Positions 30,201-38,420 of a stretch of 64,000 bases of DNA are shown piece after piece. Position numbers and translations under genes: made by a program. The notes beneath the pieces were generated by a model. It was given only the letters and a program-made list of their open reading frames with translations. It searched no databases and was not told where the DNA came from. Within the stretch, counting starts at the first letter, position 1. Every line of letters begins with the position of its first letter. The stretch covers positions 1-64,000 of the forward strand of contig MEDY01000141.1 in NCBI GenBank assembly GCA_001724265.1. The letters run 5' to 3'. Source of the DNA: Rhizaria sp. SCN 62-66. Lineage: Eukaryota > Rhizaria, unplaced.

Positions 30201-31995
30201 GCCAGGCGTGATCGTGAGCGCCAGAGGTGTGTAGCTGAACGAGGACGTCACATCAGCAATGACGCCACTAACAGTGCTCGCGGCGTTCATCGTGGTCGCA
30301 AACACGGCGCTGCTGTTATCAACTGCAACGCGCACCAACACTGCGTTTGCGGGCATCGCCGCGCCGGGCAGCGCTGTTGTGCTGCCGAAGAGGCCGGTCA
30401 GCTGCAGTTCAAGGCTGTTGCCAGTCGCCGCAGCGAGGGCGCCACAGGGGCAGCGGGCGCTCAGCACGGTGTCCCCGGTCAGCGTTACATTGCAGCCGGC
30501 GTTGGCAACTGCCGCGGAGGCCGCGAAGGCCAGCGGCGCGGTGGCGGCAAGGCGCAGCGTAATGACAGCATGTGTGCCGAAAGTGCACAGCGCTTCGGGC
30601 ACGGCGCTGCCGCGCCACGTGCGCAACACCGCAGTGAATAGCGAATTCGCCGCGTCGACCGCGGTGGCCGTGAGGAGAGTCAGCGACAGCGCGGTTTGCT
30701 CGTCCGTGAGCGCCGCCGTGTACGCCGCCGTCGCGCTGCCGCAGCCGAGGTATTGATAGCGCGTGGCAGACGTGACGCGGTCCTGCAGCGCGGGCCGCAC
30801 GCTGAGAGTGAGCGTGTCGGCGCTCTCACCATCGGCAAGAGCCGCGGGCGCGGGGATGCGAAACCACAGCGACATCGGCGTGTTCTGCGCAAAAACCACG
30901 TCTGTGAACGCGGCGCCGAGGTTAAGTGCAAACACCGCGCTGGCGCCGTTGTCGAGCGCGTTCACGGCGGTAACATCGGCGACCGCGTCAGACATGGCTC
31001 CAGGCAACACTGGTGCGGAGAAGGGCAGTGAAACGCTGCCCGGCGCAACAGCGGCGAGTAGTGAGACCGAGCCCGCGCGCACGGCTGTCAGCGAAAGCAC
31101 AAGGCGCAGCGCGGGCGCGGTGTTGAAGCTGGCGCGAACGAAGTCCTGTAGTCGCGTGAGCGCGGCGGTGTCCCAGTCCGACAGCGCGACGTGCACAAGC
31201 AGCGTGTTGGCGTCGCTGGCGACGCGTGTGACGGCGAGCGCGGCGCGGTAAAGCGGACGCGTGACGAGCGTGGGTGCTGCTGTGAGCGCAACGGTCCCGT
31301 CGAGGCGCAAGTACTGCGTGGCGAGGGACACGAGTGCGGGGCGCCAGAGAGCGTCGGTCGAGGAAGAGCAGCCAGGCAAGGGCGCCGTGTCGCGAGTCAA
31401 CGCAGAGGTCGTCCAAGCGCCCACGGGAAAAGACGCGGGGGGCGCGGTATCGAACGCAGACGCGGAGCTAAGAGTTGAGCATTTGAGAAAATACGATTAT
31501 TAATGTGAGTATCAGCGAGTTGTACATGTGTGTTATATTTCATTAATTTTAAGTTGTGCAAGATGTTAAGACGTACCAGCTGCTAATGGTGATAGAAGTG
31601 GCCCCGGAGGCAACAGTCGCGCACGGAGTCTCCGCGGCGCGGACTGCAAGCGCGAGGTACGCGGCGGCGGGCGCCACGAAGGTGATATTGGTCGCACTCA
31701 TCGCGATCGCAGACGCCGCACATAGCGCGGTATCCAAGCACGTGACGGCAACGTCAACGTCGAAGATGATGGTGCGCGAGGCGGCCACCACGCTCGGGGC
31801 CGAGTCGTACACGGTCATCACGGTGGACAACACGCGGAAGCCTTGGAGTGTCGCCGTCGTCACGGCGGTGGCAGTGGCGGGCGAAGTGAGAGTGAGCACA
31901 CTCAGCAGCGCAGCAAAGAACATGATAGCAGAGAGAGAAAAGACTCGGCAATACGCAGAAGGCCGCGCTGCCGCCAAGGAAAACCGCCAGTTCAT
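240..31995 (-). CDS. Giant multidomain surface receptor-like protein (about 10,548 codons, two exons)
   Basis: Exon 1 (31995-31577) starts at ATG and encodes a signal peptide with a hydrophobic core at residues 18-36. A 109-nt intron (31576-31468, phase 2) joins it to exon 2 (31467-240, TAA). Exon 2 is one frame broken only by three TAG codons (29306-29304, 27326-27324, 24287-24285). Order: long tandem beta-rich repeats (to about residue 3200), further Cys-containing beta-rich segments, propeller-like stretches (nt 16500-13300), eight Sushi/CCP domains (residues about 7750-8340), a DIDEC-type calcium-binding EGF domain (about 8345-8385), two IPT/TIG-like domains (8660-8850), a GCC2/GCC3 ephrin-receptor-like cysteine stalk (8850-8985), four membrane segments from about 9195, a Ser/Pro-rich cytosolic loop (9375-10050), six more membrane segments (to about 10310) and an acidic tail. 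This recalls polytopic protist adhesion or sensory receptors. Ligand and function are unknown. A pseudogene is possible but disfavoured, because no frameshift occurs over 31 kb. Confidence 0.85.
4930..5345 (-). other. GCC2/GCC3 ephrin-receptor-like cysteine-rich stalk
   Basis: Four or more repeats of the form C-x2-G-[TF]-[YF]-S-x(n)-C-x2-C-P-x-G-[TA] (for example CPVGTYSELGSTTC and CPRGTFSQERAATC) lie between the IPT/TIG-like domains and the first membrane segments. This module commonly precedes transmembrane regions in protist receptors. Confidence 0.8.
6870..8645 (-). other. Eight tandem Sushi (CCP) domains in the giant protein
   Basis: Eight consecutive modules each carry the Cys pattern of Sushi domains and end in a C-x(n)-G-x(0,1)-W-x(n)-P-x-C type motif (for example GWSAPLPTC, GEWSGRFPIC, GTWLPASPTC). 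A DIDEC calcium-binding EGF module follows directly. Such modules usually mediate protein binding outside the cell. Confidence 0.85.
24285..24287 (-). other. In-frame TAG codon 3 in the giant gene
   Basis: The frame reads N-D-P-V-A-TAG-P-P-A-P-V-A. Two sister repeats align without gaps through this point (G-L-G-T-T-T-P-S-A-V-A and G-E-N-T-T-T-P-D-A-L-A), placing the TAG opposite Thr. A 21-nt intron ending in this TAG (GTAAATG...CCTAG) can be drawn, but it would delete seven residues that are present in the sister repeats. Confidence 0.9.
27324..27326 (-). other. In-frame TAG codon 2 in the giant gene
   Basis: The frame reads V-S-V-TAG-P-A-C-A-G. A sister repeat near 25.1 kb reads V-A-V-K-A-A-C-T-A-G, so the TAG lies opposite AAG (Lys). 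The frame is unchanged on both sides. Confidence 0.9.
29304..29306 (-). other. In-frame TAG codon 1 in the giant gene
   Basis: The frame reads S-F-TAG-I-T-I-F-A-H. It continues in the same frame into the next 642-residue segment. The aligned sister repeat reads L-E-M-T-V-F-P-H with no gap, so the TAG sits where that copy has GAG (Glu). Confidence 0.9.
31468..31576 (-). other. Intron of the giant gene
   Basis: The minus strand reads TG|GTACGT at the donor and CTCTTAG|C at the acceptor. Both sides are phase 2 and form a Cys codon. Splicing removes the TAA at 31551-31549 and joins the signal-peptide exon to the long repeat frame. The length of 109 nt is similar to the other introns in the window. 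Confidence 0.8.
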
Positions 31996-34315
31996 GGAGC
32001 AAAGAAGCCAGGACGGGTTGGCTCAGTGCAAAAGCAAGACCAGAAAATCGGACAGTAACCAATCAGTGTGAGATCGCGCAAGCGTAAACCCCGCTAAAGC
32101 GCAGAAAACCAAAGGATTTGCTTTGCCGAGTGTGTATATAGAGCGAAAGACCGAGCTAACTAGCGTCCAGTGTGGGGACGGCGGCGTGCTCGGGCAACGG
32201 TTTGGGCAACGGTTTGAAAAAGCTGCTCTCGGGAGCTGTTTCCAACACTATACGTCATAAAACGCAAAAGTCAACATGGTGAAAAAAAGTTATGTAAGCG
32301 GTAATATTGTAAAAAAAAGTTTAAATTCAGCATCTTGCAGATTTAAGGCATGGCACCCGATGGCAGATGTCCTAGATGAAGTGCGGTGAGATATTTGAAT
32401 TTTGAATATTGAAGCTAAAATCTCACTGTCAGTCAATCGTCACTAAGGTTATAAATATCATAAATAGATATTACCATAGATGAATTAATTTAACAAAAGA
32501 GATGGAGGAAGAAAAACCGATAATATCATGTTGAAAAATTGTCATATTCAAATTGGACGATCGTTCCTCTGGGCTCGCTCCCGGTTATATGGCTGATCGA
32601 AACAATCGACATGCCCCAACGCCGACTGATCGCAAAGAGGTTCGTGTACAGTTGAGCGGCGGCGAGTTACAGGTTTCGGTGCCATATGTGAGCTGTCCAA
32701 CAAAAGCTATATATATGGGCCACAATTGTATGTTCACTTAGTCACCGTTTTGTTTCTACGTATAATGCTGCCCTGTCCTATCTAAAGGCAATGTGGAGTC
32801 TCCTCGAGGCGTTCCTTCCGCCAAGGATAGATATAAGCATATGATTGCGTCTCAAAAATGAGTGCATCGTTATTAAATTGTGAAAAATAAATACGCGGGT
32901 TACCAAACATTTTTTCAACCCGACTCTTTCTCGGACGTCTTTGCAGCCTTGTGAGACCTGGGTCGGCTTCAGATCGCGTTCGCAGACCAGAAAACAAATC
33001 AGTATGATATGCGTTGAAAACATTGTTTCATAACATTCCGTGCGGTAAAAGCACGCAAAACTGTTGAATTATGGTATTCACTTGCACTACTGCGAATAGT
33101 TGCCTAAAAGCGTCATATACTTGCCGTTACAGTCAATCGAAGATTTGCACTCTCCTTCCCGGTGAACATGGAGGTTGGGAATGCTAGTCTATTTATTTGA
33201 CGATGCAGACGATGAAAATGATCGCAGCTGCAAAATTTGGTTTTGCCGCATTGCTTTTGACTATACAACGGATGATTAATTGTTCCTGGCGATTTTTTCA
33301 CGCAGAAATCTGATTTGTTATCGTCTTGACATGGGAGCAGCGACCAAATAATCTTAGTGCAAAACAGTCCTGTGACAAACAACGGCATTCTCTGCTCGCA
33401 AATTTTAAATACCATTCAATTCTTCAGTTAAGATTTGCATTTTTGACCTCTTCCATGTTTTATCACCAAAGTCGGCATCTATTCTTGTGGGTAACTCCCC
33501 ACTGAAGCACTGATCTGTGAAGAGATTCCTGAATATTACTACCTAAGGTCGATTTAATACTCATTGTCAACGCAAAATTACTTGATTAATGCAGAAATTG
33601 TGATTTTTCATACTTATTGGTGTGCGCTTTTGCTGCTGATTTCCACGTTCTTATCCCCCTGATGTATGGATGAAAAAGCTTTCGATCGTCATTTATTCGA
33701 TTGCCTAAAGTCGATTGCCTAAAGTTAGATGAGCTGAAGATTACTGTAAAGCCTTGCTGACGCGGGAATTTTCGCACTTTTCAGTTTCGCCCAGGATACA
33801 AAGCACAGTTTATTGAGAGGCATGCAAACAATTTCAGAGCTCTATTGTTTTTATTTCGATTTAGCACCGACGGACAGACAACACATGTTTATGAAGACGG
33901 GTGCTTCGTCATCGCTCTTCGTCATTGTGAAGAACGCACACAGTAAGTACACACCTCTACTCTAGAGGGGTTTATATGTAGCAATCAATCACGCCAACAA
34001 TCATGGATACAGGAAGACTTCGCACAGATACATATTTTAGCAACCAATACTAATTTTCACAGGAGCAGATCCAGAAACCACAGTAACTGAACAACAAAAC
34101 ACAGTTGCTACACGTTAATCTCGAGTCATATACGTCCGGATATACAAGCTACATGACATGCTATCGCAAGCAATATACTCTCGCCACCATCTCCGTATTC
34201 ATCAATTAGAGAGACATACAGTGCAACCATCCCCATTTGGAGAGGGCTTAAACTATTCTGTTCATACGAGGACAAGCACGCGTTCTCGTGCACACTCACG
34301 CGTTACGCTGCCCAC
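31996..34315. other. AT-rich intergenic region, no gene recognised
   Basis: About 2.3 kb, much more AT-rich than its flanks. Only short frames without recognisable protein character occur. It holds the candidate promoter at its left end and a tandem 14-bp duplication (TCGATTGCCTAAAG, 33697-33724). No tRNA-like box B was found. Confidence 0.5.
32135..32215 (-). promoter_or_regulatory. Candidate promoter of the giant gene: TATA-like box and tandem Myb-like boxes
   Basis: On the minus strand a TATATA box (32140-32135) lies about 140 nt before the ATG. Some 50 nt further upstream the 12-mer GGGCAACGGTTT (plus strand) occurs twice head to tail (32192-32203 and 32204-32215). CAACGG matches the Myb consensus YAACKG. 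Function is inferred from position only. Confidence 0.3.
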
Positions 34316-35512
34316 TCACGCGGGCCCCATGACAAAGCCGGCGACGGCAAAGACGAGGAACAGCGCCCCGCCGATGGCGTTGACAGCGCGTTCGCTGATA
34401 CGCGAGGCGAGAAGTTTGCCACCCACGACCGCAAGTCCCGTACACATGGCGTGTCCGATGAACGAGCCCAGTGTCACGCCGTACGGGTTCTTGCTCGCGG
34501 CCATGGCGATGGTGGAGATCTGCGACCGGTCGCCCCACTCGGCGAGAAAGGTCATTGTGAAACACTGGATCATGATGGGGGTGAGACACCGGCGCAGAGA
34601 GAGCTGGACAGATGAAGCCAGACCCGGCACCATGTCTTTCTTGAGGGCCTCGCCGGCCTCGACGTCGCCGGCGTCGTGCTCGGCCGCGGCGGACTTAAGC
34701 GCCTGCATCTCGCAGTCATCATCGTCGTCGTTGTCGCGCGCGCTGATCACGTTGCCCTTACCACTGCTGCCACCACTGCTGTTTGAATGGGCACTTTGTT
34801 TCGCAGCGGCGAGCTCCTCCTCAACCTCCTGCATCTCCTCGGCCGCGGCGCCGCCCTCCGAGGTAAGCACGGTGTGCAGCAGCTTGACGCCGAAGACGAC
34901 AAAGAGCACACACGACGCGAGATGCGTGTATTGCTTCGGGAGCAGCGCCGGGAGCGTCATACCCAGCCCGACGGACAGCACCGTCATCACTGCCAGCGCG
35001 GCGCCCGCAGAGAGGAAGATGGCGCGGCGCGAGTGCGACATGGCGAGGATGGCGGCAATAAAAAACGTCTTGTCGCCGAGCTCGGACACGAGGATCATGG
35101 CCCAGGTGGACATGAAGGCCTCGATGAAGCCGGGCATGACGAGTCCGGCTCCAGCGGGGTCGGCCGCGCCCGAGTCGACCACGGGCGGCAGCAGCGCCAC
35201 GGGCATTGTCAGCGCGGTCGACGGCAATGCAGGCGCAGCGGCGGCGGCCACAGTGGAGCCGATAACCGCGGCGTTGGGGTTGTCCGCGCCGAGGTTCGCG
35301 CTGGCGAGGATAGGGGTGACGGTGAGTAGCGCGAGCGAGACGGCGCTGAGCAGCAGCGCCAGCGCAGGGCGCGCGCGGGACACGGGCGGGGAAGGCATGC
35401 GTGCGGCGAAAGAGGTGCTGGAGTTGGCGGGAGAGTTGCGGGTGAAAGAGCTGTCGTTGCGGGGTGCCAGCAGAAGTGAGAGAGAGAGTTGAGCAGGCAC
35501 ATGATTCGTCAT
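34316..35512 (-). CDS. GDT1: GDT1/TMEM165 family cation/H+ antiporter
   Basis: A 398-residue protein of the UPF0016/GDT1/TMEM165 family. Members move Ca2+ and Mn2+ across Golgi, vacuolar or chloroplast membranes and support glycosylation and manganese supply. The two family signatures E-x-G-D-[KR]-[ST] are present: ELGDKT at residues 144-149 and EWGDRS at 325-330, each in a hydrophobic hairpin. Between them lies an acidic, Ser-rich loop (about 220-300), usual for the family. The N-terminus (about 125 residues) holds a hydrophobic segment near 48-70 and is probably a signal peptide or targeting region. Start is ATG and stop is TGA, the only TGA terminator among the eight genes with an unambiguous stop. 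It is divergent from the C69 peptidase gene, with 462 bp between the starts. The family is clear; the exact organelle is not. Confidence 0.92.
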   Translation of the reverse strand: MTNHVPAQLSLSLLLAPRNDSSFTRNSPANSSTSFAARMPSPPVSRARPALALLLSAVSLALLTVTPILASANLGADNPNAAVIGSTVAAAAAPALPSTALTMPVALLPPVVDSGAADPAGAGLVMPGFIEAFMSTWAMILVSELGDKTFFIAAILAMSHSRRAIFLSAGAALAVMTVLSVGLGMTLPALLPKQYTHLASCVLFVVFGVKLLHTVLTSEGGAAAEEMQEVEEELAAAKQSAHSNSSGGSSGKGNVISARDNDDDDDCEMQALKSAAAEHDAGDVEAGEALKKDMVPGLASSVQLSLRRCLTPIMIQCFTMTFLAEWGDRSQISTIAMAASKNPYGVTLGSFIGHAMCTGLAVVGGKLLASRISERAVNAIGGALFLVFAVAGFVMGPA

Positions 35513-35974
35513 CGGGCGCTGTGTTACACACGAGAATACACGTTAGGGGCGTAGGGTTACAGTCCAAGGTTTATGTAATTCAATTCAAAAAGAAGTTAAG
35601 TAAACGACACAGGAGCGCACAGCGATGACAGCGATGTGTTAATGACGCATTCATGTGATTTCTTTAGCTTGCCTCATCCCTCTCGAAGCCGAGGAGGCAT
35701 CGCAGTGGGTCGGCTTGAACTCGACATGACGGCTGTATCGAAAACAACTGTATCTAAGTGAAAATACCGCCCGTGGAATCAAGTTTTGCGTTTCTGTACT
35801 ATTTAGCGATTCTATTGTATTTATTGAAATAGTTACTTTGAAACCTCCACGTTGATGCATGTACTTTGTGGAGCGTGGACCTGTCTCATTGCCCGACGAC
35901 GTATCTCCTTGTGCCGTCCCTCTCTTCCGCTCTGTTCCATCTATTAAACAACTTTTCTGCGCCCTAGACTTCAC
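35513..35974. promoter_or_regulatory. Divergent intergenic region between GDT1-like and C69 peptidase genes
   Basis: 462 bp separate the two start codons, so both promoters must lie here. Composition is more AT-rich than either gene. No TATA box or repeated motif stood out. Confidence 0.4.
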
Positions 35975-37723
35975 ATGAAGTTTTCCGCCACGCTGTTACT
36001 GCTGGTGGTATGCGCAGCCGCGTTCTCCGCGCTCGCTTGTACGGTCGTTTACGTCGGCCCCGAGGCCTCGACCACTGGCTCGTCTTTCATCGGCCACTCG
36101 TCCGACGGCGGCGCGACCACTGACCCTCGCCTCGTGTGGATCGAGGGCCGCGCGACCGGCGGGCCCCGGCCCATCTACCCGTCTCCCGAGTCGTACCCGC
36201 GTTACGTGGGCTACGCGCGCGGCGCGGAGCCGTACTTCCCGCTCCCCGGGCAGGCCGAGACTGAACCCATCGGCCACATCCCCCAACCCTACGACTTCAG
36301 TCACCCGTACCTCGAGGAAACCTACGGCGCCGCGAACCCCTACATCGGTGTCGCCGAGGCCACGTGTTCTGCGGTGTATGTCGCCACCCCCGTCAACGAG
36401 GGCGGCAGCGCGCTGCTCTCGATCGACGAGCTCTCGCGTATCGCAATGGAGCGCACGAAGACGGCTACTTGCGCGGTCAACATGATGGGCGAGTTGGCCG
36501 TCAAGTACGGTTTCTACGGGCCCGGATCGTTCGAAGGCTCCGGCGAGTCGCTCATCGTTGCCGACACCAAAGAGGGCTGGATCTTCCACGTTTTGCCCGA
36601 TTCGACCGGCAAGAGCGCTATCTGGGCCGCGCAGCGCATCCCGGCCAACCACGTCGCTGTGATCGCCAACATGTTCACCATCCGCAACATCGATCTCACC
36701 GACACCACGGGCGCTAACTTCCTCTTCTCCCCCACGCTCGCCTCACACGCGCGCCTCCGCAACTGCTCCTCGGCGGCCTCGGACGACACCGTCAAGAGCG
36801 TCGATTTCGCCGGCTGCTTCAGCAACGGCGAGTACGCGCACAAGTACTACTCTGGCCGCCGCGTGTGGCGCGCGTACGATCTTCTTGCGCCGCAGCTTAA
36901 GCTCTCGCCGACGTACACCAACTTGCTCACCGATGCGCCGTACCCGGTCTCGGCGCCGCCCGCGGAGAAGGTCTCTCTCGAGCGCGTGTTCTCGCTGTAC
37001 CGCGATTACCTCCAGGGCACGGAGTTTGATCTCACCACCGGGCTTGCTTCGGGCCCCTTTGGCACCCCGGACCGCTACACTGGTGGCGAGGGCGAGCGAT
37101 CGTTCAAAAACGGATGGTGGGAGCGTCCCATCGGTCTTTTCCGCACTTCCGACACGTACGTGGTAGAGTTCCGCCCTACTGCACCCGCCGAGATGGCTGT
37201 CGTGCTGTGGTTCGGCCCCCATGCCGCGCACGGGACCGTGTTTACGCCGTTCCTCGCGTCCGCGAGCTCCGTGCCCGACTCGTATTCGTACGGCCACCAG
37301 AAGACGTTCAACCGCACGACGGCCTTCTGGGCGCACCGCTACGTGCTGAACCTTGCGCAGATGAAGTTCGGGTACATAATCGAGGACATCAAGCTCGCGC
37401 AGACCGCGCAGGAGCATTACCTCGTGCAGAAGCTCGAGGAGGCCACCGCGGCGGTCAAGGCGCGCGCTGTGTCGGTTTACGATGCCGCCAAGGACCTCAA
37501 GTTCCGCGCGACCGAGGTCGTCGCTGCGTGGTGGAAGCTGGCTGATGACCTCATGTTTAAGTACGCGGATGGCTTCGTCTCTGACGAGTCGCGCTTTGGC
37601 AAGAGTGTCGGGTACCCCAAGTGGTGGCTCGACGAGGTCGGCTACTCCAAGACTGAGGGCGTCACCGCCGCTGGCGCTGCGACTGGCGAGCAGCAGTATT
37701 ATCCCCGCGCGCCCAACGTCTAA
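35975..37723 (+). CDS. Secreted family C69 dipeptidase
   Basis: A 582-residue single-exon protein. A signal peptide (residues 1-21, ending S-A-L-A) is followed at once by Cys22 in the context C-T-V-V-Y-V-G. In family C69 (peptidase U34, N-terminal nucleophile hydrolases) the catalytic nucleophile is a Cys exposed at the new N-terminus by processing, and this arrangement fits exactly. Other family-like features are GHSSDGG near residue 45, P-x-P-x-x-Y segments, the E-A-T-C-S-A block near 130 and the later G-x-R-V-W-R-x-Y segment. Length is close to or slightly above the usual 450-550 residues. It probably hydrolyses dipeptides in a digestive vacuole or outside the cell. Start is ATG and stop is TAA. 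The gene is GC-rich and intronless. A bacterial origin is possible but not shown. Confidence 0.88.
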   Translation: MKFSATLLLLVVCAAAFSALACTVVYVGPEASTTGSSFIGHSSDGGATTDPRLVWIEGRATGGPRPIYPSPESYPRYVGYARGAEPYFPLPGQAETEPIGHIPQPYDFSHPYLEETYGAANPYIGVAEATCSAVYVATPVNEGGSALLSIDELSRIAMERTKTATCAVNMMGELAVKYGFYGPGSFEGSGESLIVADTKEGWIFHVLPDSTGKSAIWAAQRIPANHVAVIANMFTIRNIDLTDTTGANFLFSPTLASHARLRNCSSAASDDTVKSVDFAGCFSNGEYAHKYYSGRRVWRAYDLLAPQLKLSPTYTNLLTDAPYPVSAPPAEKVSLERVFSLYRDYLQGTEFDLTTGLASGPFGTPDRYTGGEGERSFKNGWWERPIGLFRTSDTYVVEFRPTAPAEMAVVLWFGPHAAHGTVFTPFLASASSVPDSYSYGHQKTFNRTTAFWAHRYVLNLAQMKFGYIIEDIKLAQTAQEHYLVQKLEEATAAVKARAVSVYDAAKDLKFRATEVVAAWWKLADDLMFKYADGFVSDESRFGKSVGYPKWWLDEVGYSKTEGVTAAGAATGEQQYYPRAPNV

Positions 37724-38420
37724 GTACAACGTCCAAGGGGGTATGTGTAAGGGGCTCTGTGCAATACAATGCAATGCAGTCGACGTATAAGCGCGCGCTG
37801 TGTCGAAATGTGAGCTTTGCGTGGGTGCGTTTGCTTTGTTTCTTTGTTGTTTTCGTTAGTTTCTAATTTTGTCTTTCTTGATTTTGTGATTTTTTGTTGT
37901 TGTGGATTCGACTTAATAATGGTCATATTTTATCACAGTTTTCCACGTTTATGTTTGAGAATACAGCCCTAATTTTGGAGTGCATGCGTTCTACTTTCGT
38001 CATTATTAAAGAAGTGTTTGGTTAACTTGTGTCAAGGTTATAAAGTATGTCTTTTGGGGGGAATATGAAATATGTATTGACACCACTGCAATGCTCTTGT
38101 CCGCTAGGACTTTTGCATCCAACACGGAAGTGAAATCAACATCGTTGCAGTTGTCGCAAATCTGATTCGAATTAAGATAATTTGCTACTATCTGCTTATG
38201 TACAAGGGACGTAATTTACATAACTCAAACAAGGACTCTTTGAAAAAATAGAAAGACCTCGCCAAGCAAAGACTTTACATTGAGAATTGTGAAAGAAAAT
38301 CGTCAAAAAAACACTCGCACAGAGAGAAACGAGCGGACAAGAAGAAGAGTAAACTTCTCTGAGTTCCCTCTTCGCACTTCATGTTTAATTGCTGTGACCG
38401 CAACATACTGGTTGCTTGAT
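37724..38420. other. Convergent intergenic region
   Basis: About 700 bp between the 3' ends of the C69 and DUF5107 genes. It is AT-rich and carries short T-runs after the C69 stop. No gene or RNA was recognised. Confidence 0.45.

Larger units (their letters stand above)
22250..31460 (-). repeat. Tandem array of about 2.2-kb (about 740-residue) protein repeats
   Basis: Two anchor motifs recur in order. One is an RPxxxxxxF-type segment followed by a V/S-x-R-x-V stretch, near nt 29758, 27500, 25280 and 23070. The other is an LRFGPV-like segment, near nt 29090, 26750, 24520 and 22345. Both give a period of 2.2-2.3 kb. The units are diverged but align over long stretches. They look beta-rich, with a few conserved Cys residues. 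Confidence 0.7.

Noticed and set aside
240-31995. Giant gene as a decayed pseudogene
   Set aside because: Three identical stop types with no frameshift in 31 kb, intact domains and an intact signal-peptide exon make decay unlikely, though not excluded.
32553-32741. 62-codon frame in the AT-rich gap
   Set aside because: Short, with no recognisable protein character and no splice partners found.
34158-35492. 444-codon plus-strand Ser/Ala frame
   Set aside because: Antisense to the GDT1-like transporter, whose family signatures are clear.
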